From Streptantibioticus ferralitis (GTDB lineage: Bacteria; Actinomycetota; Actinomycetes; Streptomycetales; Streptomycetaceae): DNA of 64,000 bases. The DNA lies in the NCBI RefSeq assembly GCF_029223525.1, contig NZ_JARHTQ010000021.1, positions 1-64,000 of the forward strand, given 5' to 3'. The translations under genes were made by a program, and so were the position numbers. The notes beneath the pieces were generated by a model. The model was not told the origin of the DNA and ran no database searches. It worked only from the letters and a program-made list of their open reading frames with translations. Numbering within the stretch: position 1 is the stretch's first letter; each line of letters opens with the position of its first letter. Below, in pieces: positions 54,074 through 64,000 of this stretch.

Positions 54074-54160
54074 CGGGTTCACTCCGGAAGGTACGGATAT
54101 GCGTCAGGGCGGCGACGGGCGCGGCCGTGCTGACACGGTCAGCACGCGGCGGTGTTCGCC

Positions 54161-54777
<617 letters not shown>

Positions 54778-54850
54778 GTCAGGGGTACGCAGCTACCGTA
54801 CCAGCCCGGTCGGGCGAGGTTTTTCTGGGGGTCAACCGGAAGCATTCCGC

Positions 54851-54880
54851 TTGACGAAGCCAAATTACGCTGCGTAACCT
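54851..54880 (+). promoter_or_regulatory. bldD promoter with BldD operator
   Basis: TTGACG (54851-54856), an 18-base spacer and TAACCT (54875-54880) form a SigA-like promoter. Between and overlapping the -10 lies ATTACGCTGCGTAAC (54864-54878), a perfect match at every fixed position to the published BldD consensus (NTNACNCWGNGTNAN). A second palindrome GTAACCTCACAGTGAGTTAC (54874-54893) follows. BldD bound here would block RNA polymerase: negative autoregulation. Confidence 0.85.
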
Positions 54881-54916
54881 CACAGTGAGTTACCAAGTGT
54901 CCATCCGGGGAGCCTT

Positions 54917-55417
54917 ATGTCCAGCGATTACGCCAAACAGCTCGGAGCCAAACTCCGGGCAATCCGCACGCAGCAGGGTCTCTCCCTCCACGGTGTCGAG
55001 GAGAAGTCCCAGGGCCGCTGGAAGGCCGTCGTCGTCGGCTCCTACGAGCGTGGCGACCGCGCGGTCACCGTGCAGCGTCTCGCCGAGCTGGCGGACTTCT
55101 ACGGAGTCCCGGTGCAGGAGCTGCTGCCCGGTAGCGCGCCCGGTGGCGCCGCCGAGCCGCCGCCGAAGCTCGTGCTCGACCTGGAGCGGCTGGCCCAGGT
55201 GCCGTCCGAGAAGGCCGGTCCGCTGCAACGCTACGCCGCGACCATCCAGAGCCAGCGCGGCGACTACAACGGCAAGGTGCTCTCGATCCGCCAGGACGAT
55301 CTGCGCACCCTCGCCGTCATCTACGACCAGTCCCCCTCGGTCCTGACCGAGCAGCTGATCGGCTGGGGCGTGCTGGACGCCGACGCGCGTCGGGCCGTAC
55401 AGCCGGAGGAGGGCTGA
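54917..55417 (+). CDS. bldD: Developmental master repressor BldD
   Basis: 166 residues. N-terminal XRE-type HTH (about 8-68) and a C-terminal domain that binds tetrameric cyclic-di-GMP through Arg114-Gly-Asp116, eight residues, Arg125-Gln-Asp-Asp128; all are present at the numbering known for S. coelicolor. The nucleotide-driven dimer holds off sporulation and antibiotic genes during vegetative growth. It diverges from pyrR across a 186-base region with its own operator, and ends in a large bidirectional terminator before nusB. Confidence 0.97.
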   Translation: MSSDYAKQLGAKLRAIRTQQGLSLHGVEEKSQGRWKAVVVGSYERGDRAVTVQRLAELADFYGVPVQELLPGSAPGGAAEPPPKLVLDLERLAQVPSEKAGPLQRYAATIQSQRGDYNGKVLSIRQDDLRTLAVIYDQSPSVLTEQLIGWGVLDADARRAVQPEEG

Positions 55418-55471
55418 TCCCATCGGTGCCTCTGGGCACCCGTGATGCAGAAACGTCCCGCTGAGCACATC

Positions 55472-55528
55472 AGCGCATAAGGGTGGGGCCCGGAACACTG
55501 TGTGTTCCGGGCCCCACCCTTATGCGCT
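55472..55528. terminator. Bidirectional terminator between bldD and nusB
   Basis: Perfect 27-bp inverted repeat (55472-55498 with 55502-55528) around a 3-base loop. The arm starts AGCGCATAAGGGTGGGGC. It lies between the convergent genes bldD (ends 55417) and nusB (ends 55536) and can stop both. Confidence 0.9.
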
Positions 55529-55535
55529 CAGTGGG

Positions 55536-55964
55536 TCACTGGATGCGCAGCGTCGGCTTCAGGTCCTTCAGCCGGGCCAGCAGCCCGTTGACGAAGGACG
55601 GCGACTCGTCGGTGGAGAACTCCTTGACGAGCTGCACCGCCTCGTCCAGCACGACGGCGTCCGGGATCTCGTCCTCCCAGAGCAGCTCGTACGCGCCAAG
55701 CCGCAGCACATTGCGGTCCACGACGGGCATCCGGTCCATGGTCCAGCCAACCGCGTAGGTGGCGATCAGCTCGTCGACCCGGGCCGCGTGGTCCTCGTAC
55801 CCCTCGACGAGCCGCATCGTGTACTCGGTGACCGGCGGCTGCCGGTCGTCGGTCCGGGCGAGCCGAATCCAGTCCGCCATGACGGTCCTGGGCGCGGCGC
55901 CGCGCTGGTCCGCCTCGAAGAGAATCTGGAAGGCGCGCTTTCGGGCCTTGGTGCGGGCAGCCAC
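55536..55964 (-). CDS. nusB: Transcription antitermination factor NusB
   Basis: 142 residues, all-alpha. Starts AARTKARKRAFQILFEADQRG, described in two parts (2-12, 13-22), and ends with VVLDEAVQLVKEF and SFVNGLLARL, family signatures. Works with NusE in rRNA antitermination. Two bases after the efp stop, so efp-nusB are co-transcribed. GTG start at 55964. Confidence 0.96.
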   Translation of the reverse strand: MAARTKARKRAFQILFEADQRGAAPRTVMADWIRLARTDDRQPPVTEYTMRLVEGYEDHAARVDELIATYAVGWTMDRMPVVDRNVLRLGAYELLWEDEIPDAVVLDEAVQLVKEFSTDESPSFVNGLLARLKDLKPTLRIQ

Positions 55965-55966
55965 GG

Positions 55967-56533
55967 TTAGCTGTTCACCCGGCCGAGGTAGTCACCCGTA
56001 CGGGTGTCGACCTTGATCTTCTCACCGGTGGTGATGAACAGCGGGACCTGCATCTCGTAGCCCGTCTCCAGCTTGGCGGGCTTGGTGCCGCCGGTGGAGC
56101 GGTCGCCCTGCACACCCGGCTCGGTGTGCTCGATGGTGAGCTCGACGGCGGCCGGGAGCTCGACGTAGAGGACCGAGCCCTCGTGCGTCGCCACGACGGC
56201 CTCGAAGCCCTCAAGCAGGAAGTTGGCGGCGTCGCCAACGGACTTGCGGTCGACATGGATCTGGTCGTACGTGTCCATGTCCATGAAGACGAAGTAATCG
56301 CCGTCCATGTACGAGAACTGCATCCCACGCTTGTCGACGGTGGCCGTCTCGACCTTCACGCCTGCGTTGAAGGTCTTGTCGACGACCTTGCCGGAAAGCA
56401 CGTTCTTGAGCTTGGTGCGGACGAAGGCAGGGCCCTTGCCCGGCTTGACGTGCTGGAACTCGACGACGGACCAGAGCTGGTCGCCGTCGAGCTTGAGCAC
56501 CATGCCGTTCTTGAGGTCGTTCGTGCTGGCCAC
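55967..56533 (-). CDS. efp: Elongation factor P
   Basis: 188 residues, three beta-barrels resembling a tRNA. Rescues ribosomes stalled at polyproline. The loop at [13 protein letters not shown] carries the lysine position (Lys32) that is unmodified or variably modified in actinobacteria. GTG 56533 ([10 protein letters not shown]) with AGGAGA upstream. The longer open frame to 57082 is not conserved. 49 bases after the M24 gene. Confidence 0.96.
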   Translation of the reverse strand: MASTNDLKNGMVLKLDGDQLWSVVEFQHVKPGKGPAFVRTKLKNVLSGKVVDKTFNAGVKVETATVDKRGMQFSYMDGDYFVFMDMDTYDQIHVDRKSVGDAANFLLEGFEAVVATHEGSVLYVELPAAVELTIEHTEPGVQGDRSTGGTKPAKLETGYEMQVPLFITTGEKIKVDTRTGDYLGRVNS

Positions 56534-56582
56534 GGTCGCGGAATCTCCTGAGAGTGCTGCATCGGAAACCAGAAAGCGCCCG

Positions 56583-57689
56583 CTACAAGGCGAGCAGTTC
56601 CTTGGTCGTGATGGTGAGTAGCTCGGGCCCGCCGTCCGCCGCTGGGCGTACGACGAGTGTGTCATCGATCCGGACACCGCCCCGGTCCGGGAAGTGGACC
56701 CCCGGCTCGACGGTGACCGGCACACAAGCGTCCAGTTTACCCATGGCTGACGGGGTGAGCCGAGGGTCCTCGTCGATTTCGAGTCCCACGCCGTGTCCGG
56801 TCCACGATCCGGCGGCCTCGCCATGCCCCGCCCGCTCCAGTACCTGGCGCGCCGCGAGGTCCACTTCCCGGCAGGCAGCGCCCGGCGCGAGAGCCTCCCG
56901 GCCCGCCCGCTGGGCGTCGAAAACCACGTCGTACAGGTCGATCTGCCAGTTCGCGGGCGCGGCGCCGATGACGAACGTACGGCCGACCTCGCACCGGTAG
57001 CCGCGGTAGCAGGCACCGAGGCAGACGGTGAGGAAGTCGCCCTCCTCGACCCGCCGGTCCGTGGGGCGGTGCCGGGCGGCACCGGAATGCGGTCCGGTGC
57101 CGACGTAGGTGGGGAACGCCGGGCCGTCCGCGCCGTGATCGGCGAGCCGCCGCTCCAGCTCCAGCGCGAGATGGCGCTCGGTGCGGCCGACGAGGATGGA
57201 CTCCAGTAGCTCGCCCAGCGCCTGGTCGGTGATCTCCGCGGCGATCCGCAGACAGGCGATCTCCTCCTCGTCCTTGACCAGGCGCAGCTGTTCCACGGCC
57301 TGCCCGAGGTCGAGGAGGCGCAGGCCCGGTGTGACCGAGGCGATGGCCCGGTGCCGGGAGACGGTCAGATGGTGCTCCTCCACCGCCAGGGTGTCCGCGC
57401 CCAGTCCCGGGGCGAGATCGGCCGCGGCCACCGCCGGATCGCCGTCCGGCGACGGTAGGACCACCCGGCGGAGGTCCTCCGGCGGGGTGCCCTCGCCCGG
57501 CTCCCCGTACACCCGGCGGCGGTGGACCAGCACGTCCTCCGCGGGCGCCAGCATCAGTACGGCGTCGGACGGCGCCCAACCGGTCAGATAGCGGATGTTG
57601 GCGGGGCGGGAGACCAGTGCCGCGGCGGATCCAGCCGCCGCGCACCGCTCCCGTAGACGCATCCGGCGGGAAGCGTGCACCTCGGACAT
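56583..57689 (-). CDS. M24-fold protein with altered metal site (aminopeptidase P-like)
   Basis: 368 residues with the creatinase-like N-terminal domain ([10 protein letters not shown]) and the M24 fold. Aligned by eye to the five metal ligands of aminopeptidase P, two remain: His in TGHGVGLE and Glu in TVEPGVHF. The others differ: the first Asp is Cys in [12 protein letters not shown], the second is Glu in RCEVGRTF, and the last Glu is Asp in GVRIDDTLV. Dinuclear metal peptidase activity is therefore doubtful. It sits first in M24-efp-nusB, suggesting a translation-related role that is not strictly catalytic. ATG 57689; no ribosome-binding site stands out. Confidence 0.8.
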   Translation of the reverse strand: MSEVHASRRMRLRERCAAAGSAAALVSRPANIRYLTGWAPSDAVLMLAPAEDVLVHRRRVYGEPGEGTPPEDLRRVVLPSPDGDPAVAAADLAPGLGADTLAVEEHHLTVSRHRAIASVTPGLRLLDLGQAVEQLRLVKDEEEIACLRIAAEITDQALGELLESILVGRTERHLALELERRLADHGADGPAFPTYVGTGPHSGAARHRPTDRRVEEGDFLTVCLGACYRGYRCEVGRTFVIGAAPANWQIDLYDVVFDAQRAGREALAPGAACREVDLAARQVLERAGHGEAAGSWTGHGVGLEIDEDPRLTPSAMGKLDACVPVTVEPGVHFPDRGGVRIDDTLVVRPAADGGPELLTITTKELLAL

Positions 57690-57802
57690 GTGCCGAGCGT
57701 ACGCGGCACTTGGCCGGCAGACCTCTGGGCGCGTCCGGACGGGTCGCGGATGGGCTTCGGTCAATCGGTCCGGCGATACGGCGTACTGGCCGGACTTCGT
57801 GG

Positions 57803-57852
57803 ACGAACATGCTCGTCAAGTACTTGTTCGTAACGAACATGTTCGTTACGGT
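57803..57852 (+). promoter_or_regulatory. Leaderless promoter and palindromic operators of the TetR module
   Basis: TTGTTC (57824-57829), 17 bases, TACGGT (57847-57852): the start would fall at the ATG 57859, so the mRNA is probably leaderless. A perfect 22-bp palindrome (57829-57850), each half reading CGTAACGAACA, covers the spacer and -10. A weaker copy, ACGAACATGCTCGT (57804-57817), lies just upstream. These fit operators of the adjacent TetR protein. Confidence 0.75.
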
Positions 57853-57858
57853 GCTGGC

Positions 57859-58572
57859 ATGACAGTTCATTCCGACGGGCCGCGCAGTCGCCGGGAGCGG
57901 CCGGCCAAGCCGGCGCTGACCCGGCCGGGCATCATCGCCGCCGCGGTGGAGATCATGCGGGGCGAGGGCCTGGAGCGGGTCACCATGCGGCGGCTGGCGC
58001 AGCAGCTGGACACCGGCCCGGCCTCGTTGTACGTGTACGTCCGCAACACCGCCGAGCTGCACGCGGCGGTCCTGGACGAGTTGCTCGGCGCGGTCGACCT
58101 GACCCCGGTTCACGCCGAGGGCGACTGGCGCGAGCGGCTGGAGACGGTGCTCGTCTCGTATACGACCGTGCTGTTCGAGCACCCCGGGCTGGCCCGGTCG
58201 GCGCTGGTGGCGCGCCCCAGCGGGGAGCACTACCTGACGCTGATCGAGGGACTGCTGGCGCTGCTGGACGAGGGCGGCGTTCCGGGCGCCCAGGCCGCCT
58301 GGGGAGTGGACGTGCTGCTGCAGCACGCCACCGCGACCGCGGCCGAACACGCCACCCGCGGCAGGGCAGCCGGCGCCCAGCAGGAGTGGGACGCGCTCAC
58401 CCGGGCCCTGCACGGCGCACGCGAGCAGACGCATCCGCACATCGCCGCACTCGCCGCCGAACTGCTCTCCGGGGCGCCGCAGGACCGGCTGTCCTGGGGA
58501 TTCCACATGTTGATCAACGGCATCGCCCAGACCCCCAGGCCGACCCCGTCCCAAGAACCACCGCGCCACTGA
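57859..58572 (+). CDS. TetR-family transcriptional regulator
   Basis: 237 residues. HTH at about 24-68 (IIAAAVEIMRGEGLERVTMRRL, in two parts; then LDTGPASLYVYVRNTAELH) with a TetR_C-type ligand domain (about 85-210). The HTH and ligand domain resemble the tetracycline-repressor subgroup. ATG 57859 lies at the predicted transcript start. Likely represses itself and the flavin monooxygenase 41 bases downstream through the palindrome at 57829-57850. Confidence 0.92.
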   Translation: MTVHSDGPRSRRERPAKPALTRPGIIAAAVEIMRGEGLERVTMRRLAQQLDTGPASLYVYVRNTAELHAAVLDELLGAVDLTPVHAEGDWRERLETVLVSYTTVLFEHPGLARSALVARPSGEHYLTLIEGLLALLDEGGVPGAQAAWGVDVLLQHATATAAEHATRGRAAGAQQEWDALTRALHGAREQTHPHIAALAAELLSGAPQDRLSWGFHMLINGIAQTPRPTPSQEPPRH

Positions 58573-58613
58573 CGGCGCCACCACATCCGCCACAACCTCA
58601 GAGGAGCAGCAAC

Positions 58614-59756
58614 ATGACCACCCATCACCCCGTCGCCGTCATCGGCGCCGGCCTTGGCGGCCTCACCCTCGCTCGCGTCCTGCACGTGAACGGTATCCAG
58701 GCGGCCGTCCTCGATCTTGAGGCGTCACCGACCGCCCGCACGCAGGGCGGCATGCTCGACATCCATGAGGACTCCGGCCAGGTCGCCGTGCACGCCGCCG
58801 GCCTGTACGAGGAGTTCAGCGGGCTCATCCACCCCGGCGGTGAGGAGATGCGGATCCTGGACAAGCACGCCATGGTCCACATGGAGGAGAAGGACGAAGG
58901 TGGCGGCGGACGCCCCGAGGTCGAACGCGGCCAGCTGCGGGACCTTCTGCTCTCCTCCCTGCCCGAGGGCGCCGTGCACTGGGGTGCCAAGGTCAGCGGG
59001 GCCCGTCCGCTCGGGGGCGGTCGCCACGAGGTCACCCTCGCCGACGGCTCTGTCTTCACCACCGACCTGCTGATCGGCGCGGACGGAGCCTGGTCGCGAA
59101 TCCGCCCGCTGGTCTCCGACGCCACCCCCGCCTACACCGGCGTGTCGCTCGTCGAGCTGGATCTGCTGGACGCCGACACCCGCCACCCGGACAGCGCCGC
59201 GCTGCTCGGCGGCGGCATGTTCTTCGCACTCGGCGGGGGCAAGGGCTTCCTCGCCCACCGTGAGCCCGACGGCAGCCTCCACGTCTTCACCGCGCTGAAG
59301 GCTCCCGAGGACTGGATCGCCGGCATCGACTTCACCGACACCGACACCGCCAAGGCCGCCGTCCTCACGCACTTCGCCGACTGGGACGACAGCCTCAGGG
59401 CGCTGATCCTCGACGCCGACGGCGCGATGGTCCCCCGGCCGGTCCACGCCCTGCCGGTCGGGCACCGCTGGGACCGCATACCGGGCGTCACCCTGCTCGG
59501 CGACGCCGCCCATCTGATGTCACCGTTCGCCGGGGAGGGAGCCAACCTCGCCATGCTCGACGGCGCCGAACTGGGCCTGGCCCTCGCCGCCCACCCGGGC
59601 GACACGGAAGCCGCGCTCGCCGCCTACGAGCAGGCACTGTTCCCCCGCAGTGAGGCGTCCGCGGCGGCGTCCGCCGCGAACTTGCTCATCTGCTTCCGCG
59701 ACGACGCGCCCCAGGGCCTGCTCGACGAGTTCGCCTCCCATCAGCAGGCGGACTGA
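58614..59756 (+). CDS. FAD-dependent monooxygenase, TetX-like
   Basis: 380 residues. FAD-binding GAGLGGLTLARVL near 11, the mid-protein DG motif (LLIGADGAWSRIRP) and GDAAHLMSPFAGEGANLAM near 301, matching group A flavoprotein hydroxylases. Size and the GDAAHLM-PFAG-G pattern are close to TetX, which hydroxylates tetracyclines; the adjoining TetR fits an inducible detoxification pair. Substrate is not proved; polyketide tailoring is possible. GAGGAG ribosome-binding site. Confidence 0.88.
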   Translation: MTTHHPVAVIGAGLGGLTLARVLHVNGIQAAVLDLEASPTARTQGGMLDIHEDSGQVAVHAAGLYEEFSGLIHPGGEEMRILDKHAMVHMEEKDEGGGGRPEVERGQLRDLLLSSLPEGAVHWGAKVSGARPLGGGRHEVTLADGSVFTTDLLIGADGAWSRIRPLVSDATPAYTGVSLVELDLLDADTRHPDSAALLGGGMFFALGGGKGFLAHREPDGSLHVFTALKAPEDWIAGIDFTDTDTAKAAVLTHFADWDDSLRALILDADGAMVPRPVHALPVGHRWDRIPGVTLLGDAAHLMSPFAGEGANLAMLDGAELGLALAAHPGDTEAALAAYEQALFPRSEASAAASAANLLICFRDDAPQGLLDEFASHQQAD

Positions 59757-59804
59757 GCCCCGGAACCGTGGGCGGCCGGGCCGGGGACCCCAGCGGGAGG
59801 ACGG

Positions 59805-60656
59805 CTACCGGACGGGTGCCCCCGCGATGCTGCGCGCGACGACCTGGTCGAGGGCCTCCGCCGCGGCGGCGACGTCCAGTTGCGAGTTGTCGATGATGGG
59901 CAGCCCGGACCCGTACCAACCGGCCATCCGGCCATGGATTCGAGCCACTTCCTCGTCGGACAGCCGACGGTTGCCGCTGCGCTCCGCGTTGCGGGCCAGC
60001 ACGATCTCCAGACCCGGCAGCAGCACCACCGGCAGCAGCCCGGGGCCGACGTGCCGCTTCCAGCCGCCGAGGCCGACCACCGGCCGATCCGGGAAGACGG
60101 CGTCGTCGATGATGCAGGAGATGCCGTTGGCCAGGAAGTTACGGGCGGAGAAGCCGCAGGTACGGCGAGCGAGGCGGTACTGCGCCTCGGAGTGCTCGTT
60201 CCAGCCGGACTGCGGGTCGGCGAAGCCGGAACGCACCCATTCGCGGACGTCGTCCAGACTGATGTGCGCGGTCGGCGCGGCACGGTGGTCGGCCCAGTGC
60301 CGGGCGATGGTCGTCTTGCCCGCGCCCGCCGGGCCGATGAGCAGCACCGCGACCGGGGCGCGCGAGACGGCCGAGGGGGCCGTCATGGAGGCCGGTGGCG
60401 GCAGCTGGACCGGACCTGCCGGGGGCAGCGGGAAATGGCCGGTGGTGGCCGCCGGTGCCGGACCGGGCGCCACGCCCGGCGGCGCCGGCCATGGCGGTGG
60501 CACGGCCGGGCCAGGAGCCCCGGGCGGCTCCTGGGGGACCGGGCCGGGACCGGGCTGTCCGTGCGGGGCCGGTGGGATCCAGCCGGCGGCACTCCCGTGC
60601 GCCGGGCCGTGAGGCGGTGGCAGCGGCACCCCCACAGCATGCTGCATCTCGGCCAC
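59805..60656 (-). CDS. P-loop kinase/ATPase with proline-rich N-terminus
   Basis: 283 residues. The first ~95 are proline/glycine-rich and probably disordered. The C-terminal domain has Walker A GPAGAGKTTIARH and SLDDVREWVRSGF (Walker-like Asp pair), then IIDDAVFPD: a small-kinase or zeta-toxin-like plan (AAA_33), but no antitoxin is adjacent. GTG 60656 has AGGAGA five bases upstream; the open frame to 60710 lacks a site. Between aroQ and the TetR module. Confidence 0.78.
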   Translation of the reverse strand: MAEMQHAVGVPLPPPHGPAHGSAAGWIPPAPHGQPGPGPVPQEPPGAPGPAVPPPWPAPPGVAPGPAPAATTGHFPLPPAGPVQLPPPASMTAPSAVSRAPVAVLLIGPAGAGKTTIARHWADHRAAPTAHISLDDVREWVRSGFADPQSGWNEHSEAQYRLARRTCGFSARNFLANGISCIIDDAVFPDRPVVGLGGWKRHVGPGLLPVVLLPGLEIVLARNAERSGNRRLSDEEVARIHGRMAGWYGSGLPIIDNSQLDVAAAAEALDQVVARSIAGAPVR

Positions 60657-60789
60657 TCCGTCTCCTGCCGATGGAACCGTGTCAGACGCGGCGCGATGGC
60701 CGGTCGACACCGAACCGTACCGTCCCTGGCCGCAGTTGTGTGAACGACCAGGGGGCGGTCAAGGTGCCCGGACCTCGTCCGGGACCCGT

Positions 60790-62991
<2,202 letters not shown>

Positions 62992-62995
<4 letters not shown>

Positions 62996-64000
62996 CGGAT
63001 CGCCAGGTGGTCGAGGTATCCGGTCACGTTCCGCCGGGTCTCGGTCACCGAGTCGCCGCCGAACTTCTCCGCGACGGCGTCCGCGAGTACCAGCGCCACC
63101 ATCGCCTCGGCCACGATCCCGGCGGCCGGAACGGCGCACACGTCCGACCGCTGATGATGCGCCTGCGCCGGCTCACCCGTGGCCACATCCACCGTCGCCA
63201 ACGCCCGCGGCACCGTGGCGATCGGCTTCATCGCCGCCCGCACCCGCAGGAGTTCACCAGTCGTGAGCCCGCCCTCGGTACCGCCCGAGCGGCCCGAGGC
63301 ACGGCGAACGCCGTCCTCCGTGGCCAGGATCTCATCATGCGCCCGCGACCCCGGCACCCGCGCCAACTCGAAGCCGTCACCGACCTCAACACCCTTGATC
63401 GCCTGGATCCCCATCAACGCACCCGCCAACCGGGCATCCAACCGACGATCCCAGTGCACATGCGAGCCCAGCCCCACCGGCACCCCGTAGGCCAGCACCT
63501 CCACCACACCACCGAGCGTGTCACCGTCCCGGTGCGCCTGATCGATCTCGGCCACCATCGCCTCACTGGCGACAGCATCCAGACACCGCACCGGATCCGC
63601 GTCCAACCGCTCCACATCCGACGGCTTCGGATACACCCCGTACGGCGCCCTGGCCGCACCCAACTCCACCACATGCGACACGATTTCGACGCCCGTGGTC
63701 TCCTTCAGATACGACCGCGCCACCGTCCCCAGCGCCACCCGCGCCGCGGTCTCCCGTGCCGAAGCCCGCTCCAGCACCGGACGTGCCTCGTCGAACCCGT
63801 ACTTCTGCATCCCCGCCAGATCCGCATGACCCGGACGCGGCCGGGTCAACGGCGCGTTACGCGCCAACTCGGCGAGCTCGGCCGGATCCACCGGATCGGC
63901 CGCCATCACCTTCTCCCACTTCGGCCACTCGGTGTTCCCCACCATCACCGCCACCGGCGAACCCAACGTCAGCCCATGACGCACACCACCGAGGAACGTG
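62992..64000 (-). CDS. aroC: Chorismate synthase (3' part; 5' end outside the window)
   Basis: 335 codons are present, open through base 64000. Makes chorismate from EPSP using reduced FMN. Family segments: [45 protein letters not shown], and C-terminal [20 protein letters not shown]. An internal ATG at 63984 is not the start; relatives have about 50 more residues upstream. Its stop overlaps the aroK start by four bases. Confidence 0.97.

Noticed and set aside
59805-60656. Zeta-toxin of a toxin-antitoxin pair
   Set aside because: Kinase-like P-loop only; no small antitoxin gene adjoins it and the N-terminus is disordered and proline-rich.

Overview
The window is high-GC actinobacterial DNA whose gene content and order point to Streptomyces or a close relative. 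The evidence is bldD, an sIHF-type nucleoid protein, an actinobacterial PriA without helicase motifs, the GuaB1-type IMPDH paralogue, many GTG starts, and a gene order (aroC-aroK-aroB-aroQ ... M24-efp-nusB / bldD / pyrR-pyrB-pyrC-x-carA-carB / pyrD-pyrF / sIHF-gmk-rpoZ / coaBC-metK-priA / def-fmt-rsmB / rpe ...) that I recognise from memory as the conserved Streptomyces core. Most genes lie on the minus strand.

Layout. 1-117: edge of a probable IS30-family element. 0.15-3.4 kb: Tat-exported C39-like protein, M24 aminopeptidase, P-loop kinase. 3.4-3.9 kb: gene-free stretch with a promoter and a strong hairpin. 3.9-9.1 kb: EccA/CbbX-like AAA+ protein, two CNNM/CorC-type membrane proteins, a PH-domain protein. 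9.1-15.0 kb: hisE-hisG downstream of a complete riboflavin operon (ribD-ribE-ribM-ribBA-ribH) headed by an FMN riboswitch. 15.1-27.0 kb: accessory and catabolic genes: alginate lyase-like protein, uracil permease, XRE regulator, rhamnose mutarotase, DUF5995 protein, amine oxidase plus nitrilase-family hydrolase, LysR remnant, MFS exporter, Lrp regulator and amino acid permease. 27.3-33.6 kb: guaB1, htpX-pspAB, a barnase/barstar pair, a SorC-type regulator, rpe. 33.7-44.3 kb: rsmB, fmt, a frameshifted def, priA, metK, coaBC, rpoZ, gmk, sIHF. 44.5-54.8 kb: the de novo UMP pathway. 54.9-57.7 kb: bldD, nusB, efp and an M24 homologue. 57.8-59.8 kb: a plus-strand TetR/flavin monooxygenase module set into the otherwise minus-strand core. 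59.8-64.0 kb: a P-loop protein and aroQ-aroB-aroK-aroC, with aroC cut by the window end.

How it works together. carAB, pyrB, pyrC, pyrD and pyrF carry bicarbonate, glutamine and aspartate to UMP. pyrR heads this cluster, and its 5' leader contains a PyrR-binding-loop sequence running straight into the ribosome binding site, which predicts translational feedback by UMP. The rib genes are controlled by FMN. bldD, divergent from pyrR, has a perfect BldD consensus box between its own -35 and -10.

The most unusual points are the single-base frameshift in def between its second and third metal-binding motifs; two operator-like palindromes and an apparently leaderless promoter left beside a truncated LysR gene; a perfect 22-bp palindrome over the leaderless promoter of the TetR/TetX-like module; an M24 protein that has lost three of five metal ligands; and a Streptomyces-type intergenic hairpin that recurs inside the 5' end of aroK. 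I found no CRISPR array, rRNA or tRNA and no convincing wholly new multi-gene system.
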